Part shown: positions 1 to 8,600 of the stretch, piece after piece | Position numbering within the stretch: position 1 is the first letter of the stretch | Layout: each line of letters begins with the position of its first letter | Source: Eubacterium sp. | GTDB lineage: Bacteria > Bacillota_A > Clostridia > Lachnospirales > Lachnospiraceae | Direction: 5' to 3' | DNA: 58,743 bases | Assembly (NCBI GenBank): GCA_017475785.1 | Contig: JAFVEX010000188.1 | Span: 1 to 58,743 of the forward strand | The notes under the pieces: generated by a model | Seen by the model: only the letters and a program-made list of their open reading frames with translations | Told to the model about the DNA's origin: nothing | Databases searched by the model: none | Made by a program: the position numbers and the translations under genes

Positions 1-823
1 CCTTCACGACTGATTCCGGATTATAAATATCATATCCGCGCTGCCGATAGCCGTCATACCAGAGCCTGCATGCGTCAAAGGGCATCTTATATCTGTCGCA
101 GAGATCCGCTGTCTCATCCTTCGTGAATCCTACATACTCCGCGAGATCTTCTGCATCCAGAATCGTATATTCCTCAAAATTGTTCAGCTTCGACTGGATC
201 TTGTCCCGGACTACAGGAAGAATTCCAGTCAGATAAGCAAGCGATATGGCCGGGCGCAAGGTATCGCTCTTAAACAGGCCATTCAGAAAGCTAAGATACT
301 CATTGAAAAGGCTTTCATCCGCATATTCTCTGACCAGAACATCATATTCATCCATCAGGATGACGAAGGTTTCACCGGTTGCTGCGTAAATGCGCAAAAT
401 ACATTGTGCCAGTGAATCATCCTCTTCAAAACGGATTTCAGGATATTCCTCATCCATCTCCCTTCGGATTTCACGCGTCAGCCTCCAGAGAAGATCCTTC
501 TTGTTCCGGATGTTCTGATACTCGCTGTTCATATCAATTTTAATGACATTATACTGATTCAGCTTTTCCTCAAAACCGGCTTCACCTGATATCCTGCACT
601 GTGAGAATAGTGCCCGCGAGTCGCAGCCTTTGGAATAATATGCGCTCAGCATATTTCCGGCATAGGTTTTCCCGAAACGGCGCGGTCTGGATACACATAT
701 GTAATTGTTACCTATGTCAATGAATCTGTTCGTCTGCGCGATCATCATAGTCTTGTCAACATAGATTTCACCAGCAAGCATTCTTCTGAAGTTTTCATTA
801 CCAGGATTTAAATAAATACCCAT
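1..823 (-). CDS. AAA-ATPase-like protein, 3' end outside window
   Basis: The first 274 codons are present and the gene runs off the left edge. It begins MGIYLNPGNENF, preceded by a GGGAGAG ribosome binding site about 8 bases before the ATG. Residues around 30-60 contain the short P-loop SRPRRFGKT typical of the AAA-ATPase-like family (PF09820), and a Walker B-like ILMDEYDVLV follows near residue 145. Family members usually carry a PD-(D/E)XK nuclease-like domain at the C-terminus, which would lie beyond this window. They are numerous in Clostridia and Bacteroidia, and their cellular role is not established. The gene is separated from nrdD by about 195 bases and has no obvious functional link to it. 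Identification of the family is firm; function is not. Confidence 0.85.
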   Translation of the reverse strand, partial: MGIYLNPGNENFRRMLAGEIYVDKTMMIAQTNRFIDIGNNYICVSRPRRFGKTYAGNMLSAYYSKGCDSRALFSQCRISGEAGFEEKLNQYNVIKIDMNSEYQNIRNKKDLLWRLTREIRREMDEEYPEIRFEEDDSLAQCILRIYAATGETFVILMDEYDVLVREYADESLFNEYLSFLNGLFKSDTLRPAISLAYLTGILPVVRDKIQSKLNNFEEYTILDAEDLAEYVGFTKDETADLCDRYKMPFDACRLWYDGYRQRGYDIYNPESVVK

Positions 824-939
824 ATATCTGCTCTCCCGCGGCGCCGCAGTCCGTTAAGCCGCGCAAACACACCACCGGCTAATTGCCCTTTGATAAAAAG
901 AAATACCCTGAAACAGCGGTTTTTCCATGAATCGTAATA

Positions 940-971
940 AATGCGAGACCATTCGGTTCTGGCCTCGCATT
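940..971 (-). terminator. Candidate terminator downstream of nrdD
   Basis: An 8-bp stem AATGCGAG/CTCGCATT with a further CCA/TGG pairing inside surrounds an 8-base loop, about 50 bases after the nrdD stop codon. The following minus-strand tail (TATTACGATT) is only moderately T-rich, so termination is plausible but not certain. The rest of the 195-base gap (824-1018) shows nothing else that I can name. Confidence 0.4.
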
Positions 972-1018
972 CATATTATCATGTATGGACAAAATTTACA
1001 ATAATCGAAAAACTGCTT

Positions 1019-3220
1019 TTACAGGTGCAGCACTCTGTCTTTGATTTCCTGTGTGCGGCCCTGGTTCCAGAACTGTGTTCCGATGTATCCGCAGGTTCTC
1101 CGCGCGACGAACAGCTTGTCCTCATTGGTGTTGCCGCAGTTCGGGCATCTCCAGATCAGCTTGCCGTTCTCATTCTCCTTGATCTCGATCTCTCCGTCGT
1201 AGCCGCACTCCGAGCAATAGTCGCTCTTTGTGTTGAGCTCCGCGTACATGATATTGTTGTAGATGAACTGCATCACGGACAGAACCGCCGGAATGTTGTT
1301 CTGCATGTTCGGCACTTCGATATAGCTAATCGCGCCGCCCGGTGAGAGCTTCTGGAAATCCGCCTCAAATTTCAGCTTTTTGAAAGCGTCGATTTCTTCC
1401 GTGACATGCACGTGATAGCTGTTTGTGATGTAATTCTTGTCTGTGACGCCCTCGATGATGCCGAAGCGCTTCTGCAGCTTCTTGGCGAATTTGTAGGTCG
1501 TGGACTCCATCGGCGTTCCGTAGACGGAGTAGCTGATGTTTTCCGCCGCGCGCCACTCGGCGCACTTGTCGTTCAGGCGCTGCATGACGGCCAGAGAAAA
1601 CTCCTTGCCTTCTTCTGTCGTGTGGGACTTGCCCAGCATGCGCACGCACATCTCGTACAGACCCGCATAGCCGAGGGAGATCGTCGAGTAGTTGTTGAAC
1701 AGCAGGCGGTCGATGGTTTCGCCTTTTTTCAGGCGCGCGAGCGCGCCATACTGCCAGAGGATCGGCGCGACGTCGGAGACCGTGCCGAGCAGACGCTCGT
1801 GACGGCAGCGCAGCGCGCGGTGGCAAAGTTCCAGACGCTCGTCCTGAATCTCCCAGAACTGATCCATATCGCCATAGGAAGAACACGCGACGTCAACCAG
1901 ATTGATCGTGACGACGCCCTGGTTGAACCTGCCGTAATATTTGTGCTCGCCCTTTTCTCCGAGACCTTCGATATCCGGGGTCAGGAAGCTGCGGCAGCCC
2001 ATGCAGGGATAAACATCGCCGTTCTTGTACTCCTTCATCATCTTCGCGGAGATGTAATCCGGAACCATGCGCTTCGCGGTGCACTCCGCGGCAAGCTTCG
2101 TCAGCTCCCAGTATTTGGAGTCTTCTGTAATATTATCTTCGTCCAGCGTGTAGATCAGCTTCGGGAACGCAGGCGTGATCCAGACGCCTTTTTCGTTCTT
2201 GACGCCCTGCATGCGCTGGATCAGGACTTCTTTGATAATCAGCGCGAGGTCATCGCGCGTCTGTCCCTCCGGAACCTCATCCAGATACATGAAAACCGTG
2301 ACAAATGGCGCCTGGCCGTTGCAGGTCATCAGCGTAATCAGCTGGTACTGAATTGTCTGGATACCGCTTTTGATCTCCTCGTACAGACGGCTCTCCGTCA
2401 CCTTCGCGATGATTTCCTCGTCCAGCGGCTCTCCGCAGAGCTTGCGCTCTTCAATGACAGATTTCTGAATCTTCTTGCGGCTGATGTCGACAAACGGCGC
2501 CAGGTGAGACAGCGTAAACGACTGTCCGCCATACTGATTGCTGGCCACCTGCGCGACGATCTGCGTAGTAACGTTGCAGGCCGTGAAGAAGCTGTGCGGC
2601 TTCTCGATCATCGTCTCGCTGATCACGGTGCCGTTCTGCAGCATATCCTCCAGATTGATCAGGTCACAGTTATGCTCCCGCTGCGCGAAGTAATCGGAAT
2701 CGTGGAAGTGAATGATTCCCTGCTCATGCGCGGAGACAACCTCCTCCGGAAGAAGGACGCGGCGCGTCAGATCCTTGCTGACCTCGCCAGCCATGTAGTC
2801 ACGCTGTGTGGAATTGATGACAGGATTCTTGTTGGAATTCTCCTGCTTCACTTCCTCATTCGCCTGGTCGATCAGCGCCAGAATCCCGTCGTCCGTCGTA
2901 TTGGACTTGCGGGCGAGATTTCTCTTGTAGCGGTAACGGACATATTTCTGGGCAACCTCAAATCCGCGCATCTCCATGATACCGGTCTCTACCATCTCCT
3001 GAATATCCTCGACATTCATCGCGTGCGGAGACGCGGCAATCTGAACCGCGATATTATCTGCGATCGCCTGGATCTGGTACGGATTCATCTGGTGAATCGG
3101 ATCAACTTCCTTGTTCGCCTTCGCGATCGCGTTGACGATCTTCTGAAGGTCGAACGTGACCTCCTCACCATTCCGCTTGATGATGTTCGTCTTTACTACT
3201 ACTGGTGTGGCCGGTGCCAT
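1019..3220 (-). CDS. nrdD: Anaerobic ribonucleoside-triphosphate reductase
   Basis: This is the class III reductase that makes deoxynucleotides from ribonucleoside triphosphates under anaerobic conditions, using a glycyl radical installed by NrdG. The 733-residue length fits the family. An ATP-cone allosteric domain occupies roughly residues 10-100 (KTNIIKRNGEEVTFDLQKI). A four-cysteine zinc site is seen at C669, C672, C692 and C695, and the glycyl radical loop RTCGYIG lies near residues 708-714. The start is an ATG behind a GGGGGG-type purine run. The activase gene nrdG lies 1.7 kb away on the opposite strand rather than in an operon. A short CACA-AAA-TGTG palindrome near 3293 might be part of an NrdR site, but it does not match a full NrdR box. 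Confidence 0.97.
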   Translation of the reverse strand: MAPATPVVVKTNIIKRNGEEVTFDLQKIVNAIAKANKEVDPIHQMNPYQIQAIADNIAVQIAASPHAMNVEDIQEMVETGIMEMRGFEVAQKYVRYRYKRNLARKSNTTDDGILALIDQANEEVKQENSNKNPVINSTQRDYMAGEVSKDLTRRVLLPEEVVSAHEQGIIHFHDSDYFAQREHNCDLINLEDMLQNGTVISETMIEKPHSFFTACNVTTQIVAQVASNQYGGQSFTLSHLAPFVDISRKKIQKSVIEERKLCGEPLDEEIIAKVTESRLYEEIKSGIQTIQYQLITLMTCNGQAPFVTVFMYLDEVPEGQTRDDLALIIKEVLIQRMQGVKNEKGVWITPAFPKLIYTLDEDNITEDSKYWELTKLAAECTAKRMVPDYISAKMMKEYKNGDVYPCMGCRSFLTPDIEGLGEKGEHKYYGRFNQGVVTINLVDVACSSYGDMDQFWEIQDERLELCHRALRCRHERLLGTVSDVAPILWQYGALARLKKGETIDRLLFNNYSTISLGYAGLYEMCVRMLGKSHTTEEGKEFSLAVMQRLNDKCAEWRAAENISYSVYGTPMESTTYKFAKKLQKRFGIIEGVTDKNYITNSYHVHVTEEIDAFKKLKFEADFQKLSPGGAISYIEVPNMQNNIPAVLSVMQFIYNNIMYAELNTKSDYCSECGYDGEIEIKENENGKLIWRCPNCGNTNEDKLFVARRTCGYIGTQFWNQGRTQEIKDRVLHL

Positions 3221-3313
3221 GGCAATTTACCCCCCGTTTTAAAATAATCAGTCGCCTTTATGGATTTGTATTCTGCTGTCACACATTTCCGAACACAAAA
3301 TGTGGTTTCGCGC

Positions 3314-3342
3314 AAAAAAAGGAGCACAAGATATTGTGCTCC
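3314..3342 (-). terminator. Rho-independent terminator of the C39-like peptidase gene
   Basis: A perfect 9-bp stem GGAGCACAA/TTGTGCTCC has a 4-base loop and is followed on the minus strand by seven T. It sits 47 bases after the stop of the peptidase gene at 3389 and separates that gene from nrdD, which must therefore have its own promoter in 3221-3313. Confidence 0.9.
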
Positions 3343-3388
3343 TTTATCTTACCGTACTCTATACTGATTTGCAAGAGGATTTTTGCGC

Positions 3389-4126
3389 CTATTTTTTCTT
3401 CTTGTCCAGCTTCTTGGTAATTACGCAGTAGCTTCTGTCCTTGCCGCGCGCGAGATGATTGTTAAAGGTCGAATAATATTTCAGGTTTTTCCGCGGCACA
3501 TAGGACTGGGAGAGATTGTTCGGATCTGCGATCGCGAATTTTCCGTTTTTGTACCCATGGATCAGAACCATGTGGCTGTGCCCGGTCGCCCCGGTGTCGC
3601 CGCCCTGGTTGTTTCCGCCGCCCCCGTAGATGGAGCGGAACACCCACACAACTACATAGCGCCCGTGAAAGAGCTGATCAATCAGCTCTTTCTTTGTCAG
3701 CGAGCGAAGTTTCGCGGAAAGTCCATATTTTTTCGCGACAGGCACGCCGGGGTGCGTGCTGTATCCTCCGCCTGTGTAACCGCACATTTTACTGTTCAGA
3801 TGAGTCGGCAGCACCAGCTTATGCGTGATTGCAGTCACTGCCATCGCGCAGGAGCACAGGCCGCAGGCACTGTACCGCAGGGGGCTTCCCGAATAGCTTC
3901 TCGCCGACGTGATCTCCCGGTGTGTCCACTGTCCGTTCTTCCAGACGCCGTGAGACTGATGGATATAGGTGATATCCATGATCCGGCTCTCAAGCCTGCC
4001 TGTTTTCTTGTTGAAATAGCACTCGTCCCCGTAAATCTTCTGTTTTCCGTGGACGCGGTGCCCCTTCTCATCATAGAAACAGCGCTTGTTCTTCCCAGGA
4101 ATGTCCTGGAAACTCGTACGCATCAA
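3389..4126 (-). CDS. C39-like cysteine peptidase domain, downstream part of a frameshifted gene
   Basis: This reading frame encodes a Peptidase_C39-like (PF13529) domain. The probable catalytic Cys is in SACGLCSCAMAVT, the His in GHSHMVLIHGY and the Asp in AIADPNN. The ATG at 4126 is probably not the real start: the frame stays open upstream to about 4414. There it encodes a Ser/Lys/Thr-rich linker and choline- or glucan-binding-type repeats (YYYQNGKKVHGEKKIGKYWY) that would lead into the domain. A +1 change in a run of eight G at 4401-4408 would join it to the membrane-anchored N-terminus at 4372-4656, giving a protein of about 422 residues. It is then likely a surface-exposed cell-wall-associated protease or amidase. 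A strong terminator follows at 3314-3342. Domain assignment is good; whether the gene is active depends on the frameshift. Confidence 0.8.
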   Translation of the reverse strand: MMRTSFQDIPGKNKRCFYDEKGHRVHGKQKIYGDECYFNKKTGRLESRIMDITYIHQSHGVWKNGQWTHREITSARSYSGSPLRYSACGLCSCAMAVTAITHKLVLPTHLNSKMCGYTGGGYSTHPGVPVAKKYGLSAKLRSLTKKELIDQLFHGRYVVVWVFRSIYGGGGNNQGGDTGATGHSHMVLIHGYKNGKFAIADPNNLSQSYVPRKNLKYYSTFNNHLARGKDRSYCVITKKLDKKKK

Positions 4127-4371
4127 ACCGTTCTCATCAAAATAGTACCAGTATTTTCCGATCTTCTTCTCGCCGTGGACTTTCTTGCCGTTCTGATAAT
4201 AATATGTTCTGCTGCCGACTTTGACGAAGCCGTTTTTGACGGCTGTCTTCGCCTTGCCAGAGGAACTTTTTGTGCTGCTTTTCGTACTGCTGCTTTTCGT
4301 ACTGCCGCTCTTTGTGGTGCTGCTCTTCGCGCTGCTGCTCTTTGCAGCAGATGATTTTGTCGAGGATGTTT

Positions 4372-4656
4372 TTACATCAGCCCAGACCCGGAAGCCCGTA
4401 CCCCCCCCGGGATTTCAAGCGACATAATCACAATCAGGCTCAATATAATAGCGCGTCTCAGAATACCAGGGACTCTGGCCTGGCCCTGCATTTCAGCTTT
4501 TGCTAAGCCCTGTGCTGCCGTCCTTTCAAAACTCTGTGCTGCCGTCTCTGTCATGTTCCGTTCAATTATTCTAGCCACGTTTTCTTTCTGCCTTCCCCGG
4601 AATTTGTCATAAATATCTTTTAAATGACGTTTGTTCATTCCCTTATATTTCGCCAT
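4372..4656 (-). pseudogene. Membrane-anchor N-terminus of the same peptidase gene, cut off by a poly-G frameshift
   Basis: The frame starts MAKYKGMNKRHLK and contains one hydrophobic segment (RAIILSLIVIMSLEIP, about residues 68-83) that would act as a signal anchor. It then runs into a G8 tract and stops after 94 codons. In the next frame, immediately after the tract, the sequence continues sensibly as FRVWADVKTSSTKSS and on into the peptidase domain ending at 3389. The upstream sigma-A promoter is intact. This could be a sequencing or assembly error, a phase-variable contingency tract, or an early pseudogene; the sequence alone cannot decide. Confidence 0.7.
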
Positions 4657-4700
4657 TTAAAGACACTTTTGTCCTACTTTGCTTCGCATTTATTTAATAG

Positions 4701-4729
4701 ATTATACAATTATCTTGCATCATCGTCAA
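4701..4729 (-). promoter_or_regulatory. Sigma-A promoter of the C39-like peptidase gene
   Basis: On the minus strand TTGACG is followed after 17 bases by a perfect TATAAT, 45 bases before the start codon at 4656. It is one of the best promoter matches in the window, which argues that the frameshifted gene behind it is not long dead. Confidence 0.8.
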
Positions 4730-4782
4730 TTAATTTGAACAGTATTTTGAATTTCTTTTCAGGAGGGAATCTCCATGTCCCG

Positions 4783-4812
4783 TTGAAAATGTGCTGCTTC
4801 GCATGATATACT
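4783..4812 (+). promoter_or_regulatory. Sigma-A promoter of nrdG
   Basis: TTGAAA, an 18-base spacer and TATACT precede nrdG by about 80 bases. The leader has no hairpin that I can recognise. The promoter is divergent from the peptidase promoter 54 bases away, so the 4657-4894 gap is fully accounted for. Confidence 0.7.
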
Positions 4813-4894
4813 CAGCCTGACATTTACAAGTGTGGGTTCAATTTCGTATAAGACAGAAAATGCATGTGTGGATTTACATTCCTCGGAGGGTCAC

Positions 4895-5503
4895 ATGAAT
4901 TACGCAGAATTGAAAGAATATGATATCGCAAATGGACCGGGGATCCGCCTCTCGCTGTTTGTCTCGGGCTGTACGCACCACTGCAAGGGCTGTTTTAACG
5001 AAGTGACCTGGGATTTCAACTTCGGCAGGCCGTTTACACCAGAGCTGGAGGATCAGATTCTGGATTTGCTGGACGACATCTCCTACCGCGGACTGACGCT
5101 GCTCGGCGGAGAACCGTTTGAGCCGGGCAATCAGCGGGTGCTCCTGCCGTTTTTGCGCAGAGTAAAGGCGCGTTTTCCGAAAAAAGATATCTGGTGCTTT
5201 ACCGGCTATCTGCTGGACCGTGACCTGCTCAGATGGGAGCTCACGGATCCCGACGCGGCCGCCCACGCAAAAGAACAGCGGTTCCCGGCAGTATCTGTCT
5301 CGATACCGGAAACCGCTGAGCTGCTCTCAATGATCGACGTCCTGGTAGACGGTGAGTATATGGAGGCGAAAAAGGATATTACGCTGCTTTATAAGGGCTC
5401 CGCAAACCAGCGGACAATCGATGTGCCAAAGACGCTGGCTGCCGGAAAAATCATCCAGTGGGATCCCGGCGATGTGTCCATGTCAAAGACGGCACATCTG
5501 TAA
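4895..5503 (+). CDS. nrdG: Anaerobic ribonucleotide reductase-activating protein
   Basis: This radical-SAM activase reductively cleaves S-adenosylmethionine to place the glycyl radical on NrdD. The CxxxCxxC cluster motif is seen as CTHHCKGC, followed by the SAM-binding LLGGEPFEP. I place the start at the ATG at 4895 because a GGAGGG site lies 4 bases before it and the protein then begins MNYAELKEYD, as family members do. An in-frame ATG at 4832 has no ribosome binding site. The resulting 202 residues are slightly longer than most homologues. It faces nrdD across the peptidase gene and is transcribed from its own promoter. Confidence 0.95.
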   Translation: MNYAELKEYDIANGPGIRLSLFVSGCTHHCKGCFNEVTWDFNFGRPFTPELEDQILDLLDDISYRGLTLLGGEPFEPGNQRVLLPFLRRVKARFPKKDIWCFTGYLLDRDLLRWELTDPDAAAHAKEQRFPAVSVSIPETAELLSMIDVLVDGEYMEAKKDITLLYKGSANQRTIDVPKTLAAGKIIQWDPGDVSMSKTAHL

Positions 5504-5514
5504 TCATGCCGCGG

Positions 5515-5568
5515 CTTCTTAACTGCCAGGAGCTTTTTAACTGCCGGGAGCTTTTTAACTGCCGGGAG
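5515..5568. repeat. Three tandem copies of an 18-bp unit
   Basis: The unit CTTTTTAACTGCCGGGAG is repeated three times directly after nrdG; copies 2 and 3 are identical and copy 1 differs at two positions. It lies between the converging ends of nrdG and the SNF2 gene. No clear hairpin terminator was seen here, so the array may be a decayed terminator or simple slippage product. Confidence 0.85.
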
Positions 5569-5601
5569 CTTTCATCGTGGCAGCCAGGAACAATTGGCAG
5601 G

Positions 5602-5635
5602 GAAAATGATCAAGTTATTCTGCCGCAGTTCCTTA
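5602..5635 (+). repeat. Left arm of a 34-bp inverted repeat around the SNF2-MATE segment
   Basis: This stretch matches the reverse complement of 9803-9836 at 32 of 34 positions and covers the stop codon of the SNF2 gene. On the plus strand it could encode the start MIKLFCRSSL; the right arm encodes MIKLFCCGSL on the minus strand. The arms enclose 4.2 kb containing the helicase gene and the MATE remnant. Confidence 0.8.
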
Positions 5636-8600
5636 CTCCTCCAGCAGTGTCAGAAGCTCATCCCTGTCAAATGTAGTATCTGCCGCAGAGTCTCCGCCAA
5701 GAAGGTCTTCAGCCAGCTTTCGCTTCTTCTCCTGCAGGTCGATGATTTTTTCTTCGATTGTGTTCTGCGCAATCAGCCGGTACTCTGTCACAACGCGTTT
5801 CTGGCCGATTCTGTGTGCCCTGTCCGTCGCCTGATTCTGAACTGCCAGATTCCACCACGGATCATAGTGGATGACGGTATCGGCCCCTGTCAGATTCAGG
5901 CCGGTTCCTCCTGCCTTCAGGGAAATCAGGAACACCGGAACGGTTCCTTCATTAAATTCCTTTACCAGGTTCATGCGCTTTTCCTTTGGCGTCTCTCCCG
6001 TAATCAGGAAATATGGGATTTTAGCCTCGCGAAGATCATTCTCCAGCATAGCCAGCATGCTGGTAAACTGTGAAAACACAAGCACACGATGTTCCCCGTC
6101 TAAAGCACTCTCGATCAGCCCCATAAAGGCTTCCCGCTTGGCTGAACCGCCATCATAGTTTTCCAGATACAGCGCCGGATCGCAGCAAATCTGGCGCAGA
6201 CGCGTGATTTCCGCCAGAATCTGAAATCTGTTCTGACGGAATTCCTCGTCGGACTGGCTCCTCAGCTGATTCCGCAGCATCGCTGTCTGCGCGTCATACA
6301 GCCTGCGCTGCTTCTGCTCCATCCGCGCGTAGCGCACCTCTTCGATCTTTTCCGGAAGCTCCGTCAAAACATCCTGCTTTCTGCGGCGCAGAAGGAATGG
6401 CGCGGTCATGCGGCGCAGACGTTCCATTGCTTCCCCATTCTCTTCTCTGACGATTTTTGTCTCATATGTCCTCTGAAACGTCTTGTAATCATACAGAAAT
6501 CCCGGCATCAGGTAATCAAATATACTCCATAACTCTGACAGACGGTTTTCAACCGGCGTGCCTGTCAGCGCGAACCGGATACGGCTGCGCACAGCCTTGA
6601 CAGTCTTTGCCGCAGCTGTTTTCTGATTTTTGATATACTGTGCCTCATCAATAACCTCATAATTAAATGTGATATCGTGATAGGCATCAATATCGCGCTT
6701 CAGCAGATCGTAAGACGTAATCAGTACATCTGCCGTTTCACACTGGCTGATGACCTCCTGCCGCTCTCTCTTTGTTCCGGCCGCCAGCACAACTTTCAGC
6801 TCCGGCGCGTACCTGTGAAACTCTTCTGCCCAGTTGTACACCAGAGACGCAGGGCAGACAACCAGTGATGTCACCGGTACGCCCTTTTTCAGACCGCGTT
6901 CCCGCTCCTGCTTTTCCGCAAGCAGAACACTGATCATCTGCAGCGTCTTTCCAAGTCCCATTTCGTCTGCGAGGATTCCGCCAAACCGGTTATCGGACAG
7001 CGTCCGCAGCCATCGGTAACCACTCTCCTGGTATGGACGGAGAACCTTTTTTAAAGACTCCGGAACCTCCGCGTCTATGTCTTCGATGGTCTTAAATGCC
7101 TTCACCAGCGTCTTAAAATTCCGGTCCCGTTCTACGTAAAACTGTTCTTTCCGCTCCAGAACTTTATCCAGATAAAGCGCGCGGTACACCGGAATTTCCA
7201 TCTTTCCCCGCACAAATTCCTGTACTGGGAGATTCAGTCCCTCCATAATTGACAAGAGGTCCGCGACCGAATTATTATCCTCCAGCTTCAGGAAGCTGCC
7301 GTCCTTCAGCCGGTAGAATTTTTTCTTCTGCCTGTATGAAGAGAGTACTTCCAGCAATTCTTCCTCGCTCAGGTCATCTGCGGCAATTTCCAGATCCAGC
7401 AGATCACTTTGAATGGAAATCCCGACATTCACCTTGACAGTTCTGCGGACGCCCAGCTTTTTGAACTGTTCTGTCATATAGACCGTTCCCAGATCTGTCA
7501 GCACGTCGAGGCCCTGTTCCAGAAAGCGGAACAATTCCTCATTGCCTTCCGGCAAAAAGAACAGATCCAGCTTCTCATCATATGCTTTTATAAAACTCGT
7601 CAAAGAACCTGCGGCAGTCTGTTCTGCAATCGTATCCCGGTAGGGCTCCAGCTCACGTTTTTGGCCGCTCCACTTCAGAATATCTCCGAGAGAGTGAATC
7701 CGTGTTCCATAGCAGACATCCGCCCGGCTGACAACCTGCGCGTCCTGATAATCCAGATAAAAGACAAATACAGGCTCCGGAGACAAATATTTTCTGATCA
7801 GATCTGCTTCATACTCTTCAAACCGGACTACTTTTCGAAGCGTCGGATAAATTCTGTAATAAAAATCCGCAAGGAAATTCCTTCCGATATTGATCCGGAT
7901 CTCCCCTGTTCCGTATCCGGCGCGGGACAGCAGCGGCTCGAGTTCCCGCATCCTTTCCGCGCTGATCTGATTCAAGCACCCGTTTTTGACGTAATACGCG
8001 TAGTTCTGTCCGTTTATAACCGGCGGCGCCTCTCCCCTCAGCTGAACGCCCAGAACTTCTCCCGTTATTTCATCCTTCATTGGCGAGAGATCGACCGTCA
8101 GCTGCAGATCACCTCTCGCCGGCACAAGCTGTGCCTTTTCCTTCTGGTAATGTTCCTCTATTACCGCTTCTACCGGCTCTTTCAACAGCGAGAAGAAACG
8201 ATCCATTCTTGCCCCAAACAGCGGGATCGAATCCGTTGTGTGGTCTTCTTTAACAGCCGGCGCGCCATAATAATTCCGCTGCGATCGCATGCGGACGCCG
8301 TTCAGCTGCCGTTCCTCGGAGAGATGATCTTCGATCATGGAAATCCACCCGAGATCTTCTTCCGAAAAACACTCCCGCTCCAGCAGCAATTCTGTCTGCT
8401 TGCCGAATTTCATCTTTTCACCGTTGTTCAGATGGTCGATAAAATCCTGCAGTTTTTTGATCTTATACAGTCTGCCCGCTCCGACTCTGAAGGAACAGCT
8501 GGCATACGTTTTGTCCCTGATTTCCAGCTGCGGCTCAATCCGCAGCGCCTGCCTGTCCCGCATCCATTCCGGATCCTGAAAAGCACCGTTTCGCTGCAGC

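Noticed and set aside
1406..3247. Long open frame of 613 codons on the plus strand
   Set aside because: It lies wholly antisense to nrdD, has no ribosome binding site and a composition typical of a mirrored GC-rich gene.
3275..3305. NrdR box upstream of nrdD
   Set aside because: Only one short CACA/TGTG palindrome is present; the usual pair of 16-base boxes is not seen.
4761..4786. Three-residue upstream ORF (ATG TCC CGT TGA) with a perfect AGGAGGG site
   Set aside because: It overlaps the -35 element of the nrdG promoter and so lies before the predicted transcript start; probably chance.
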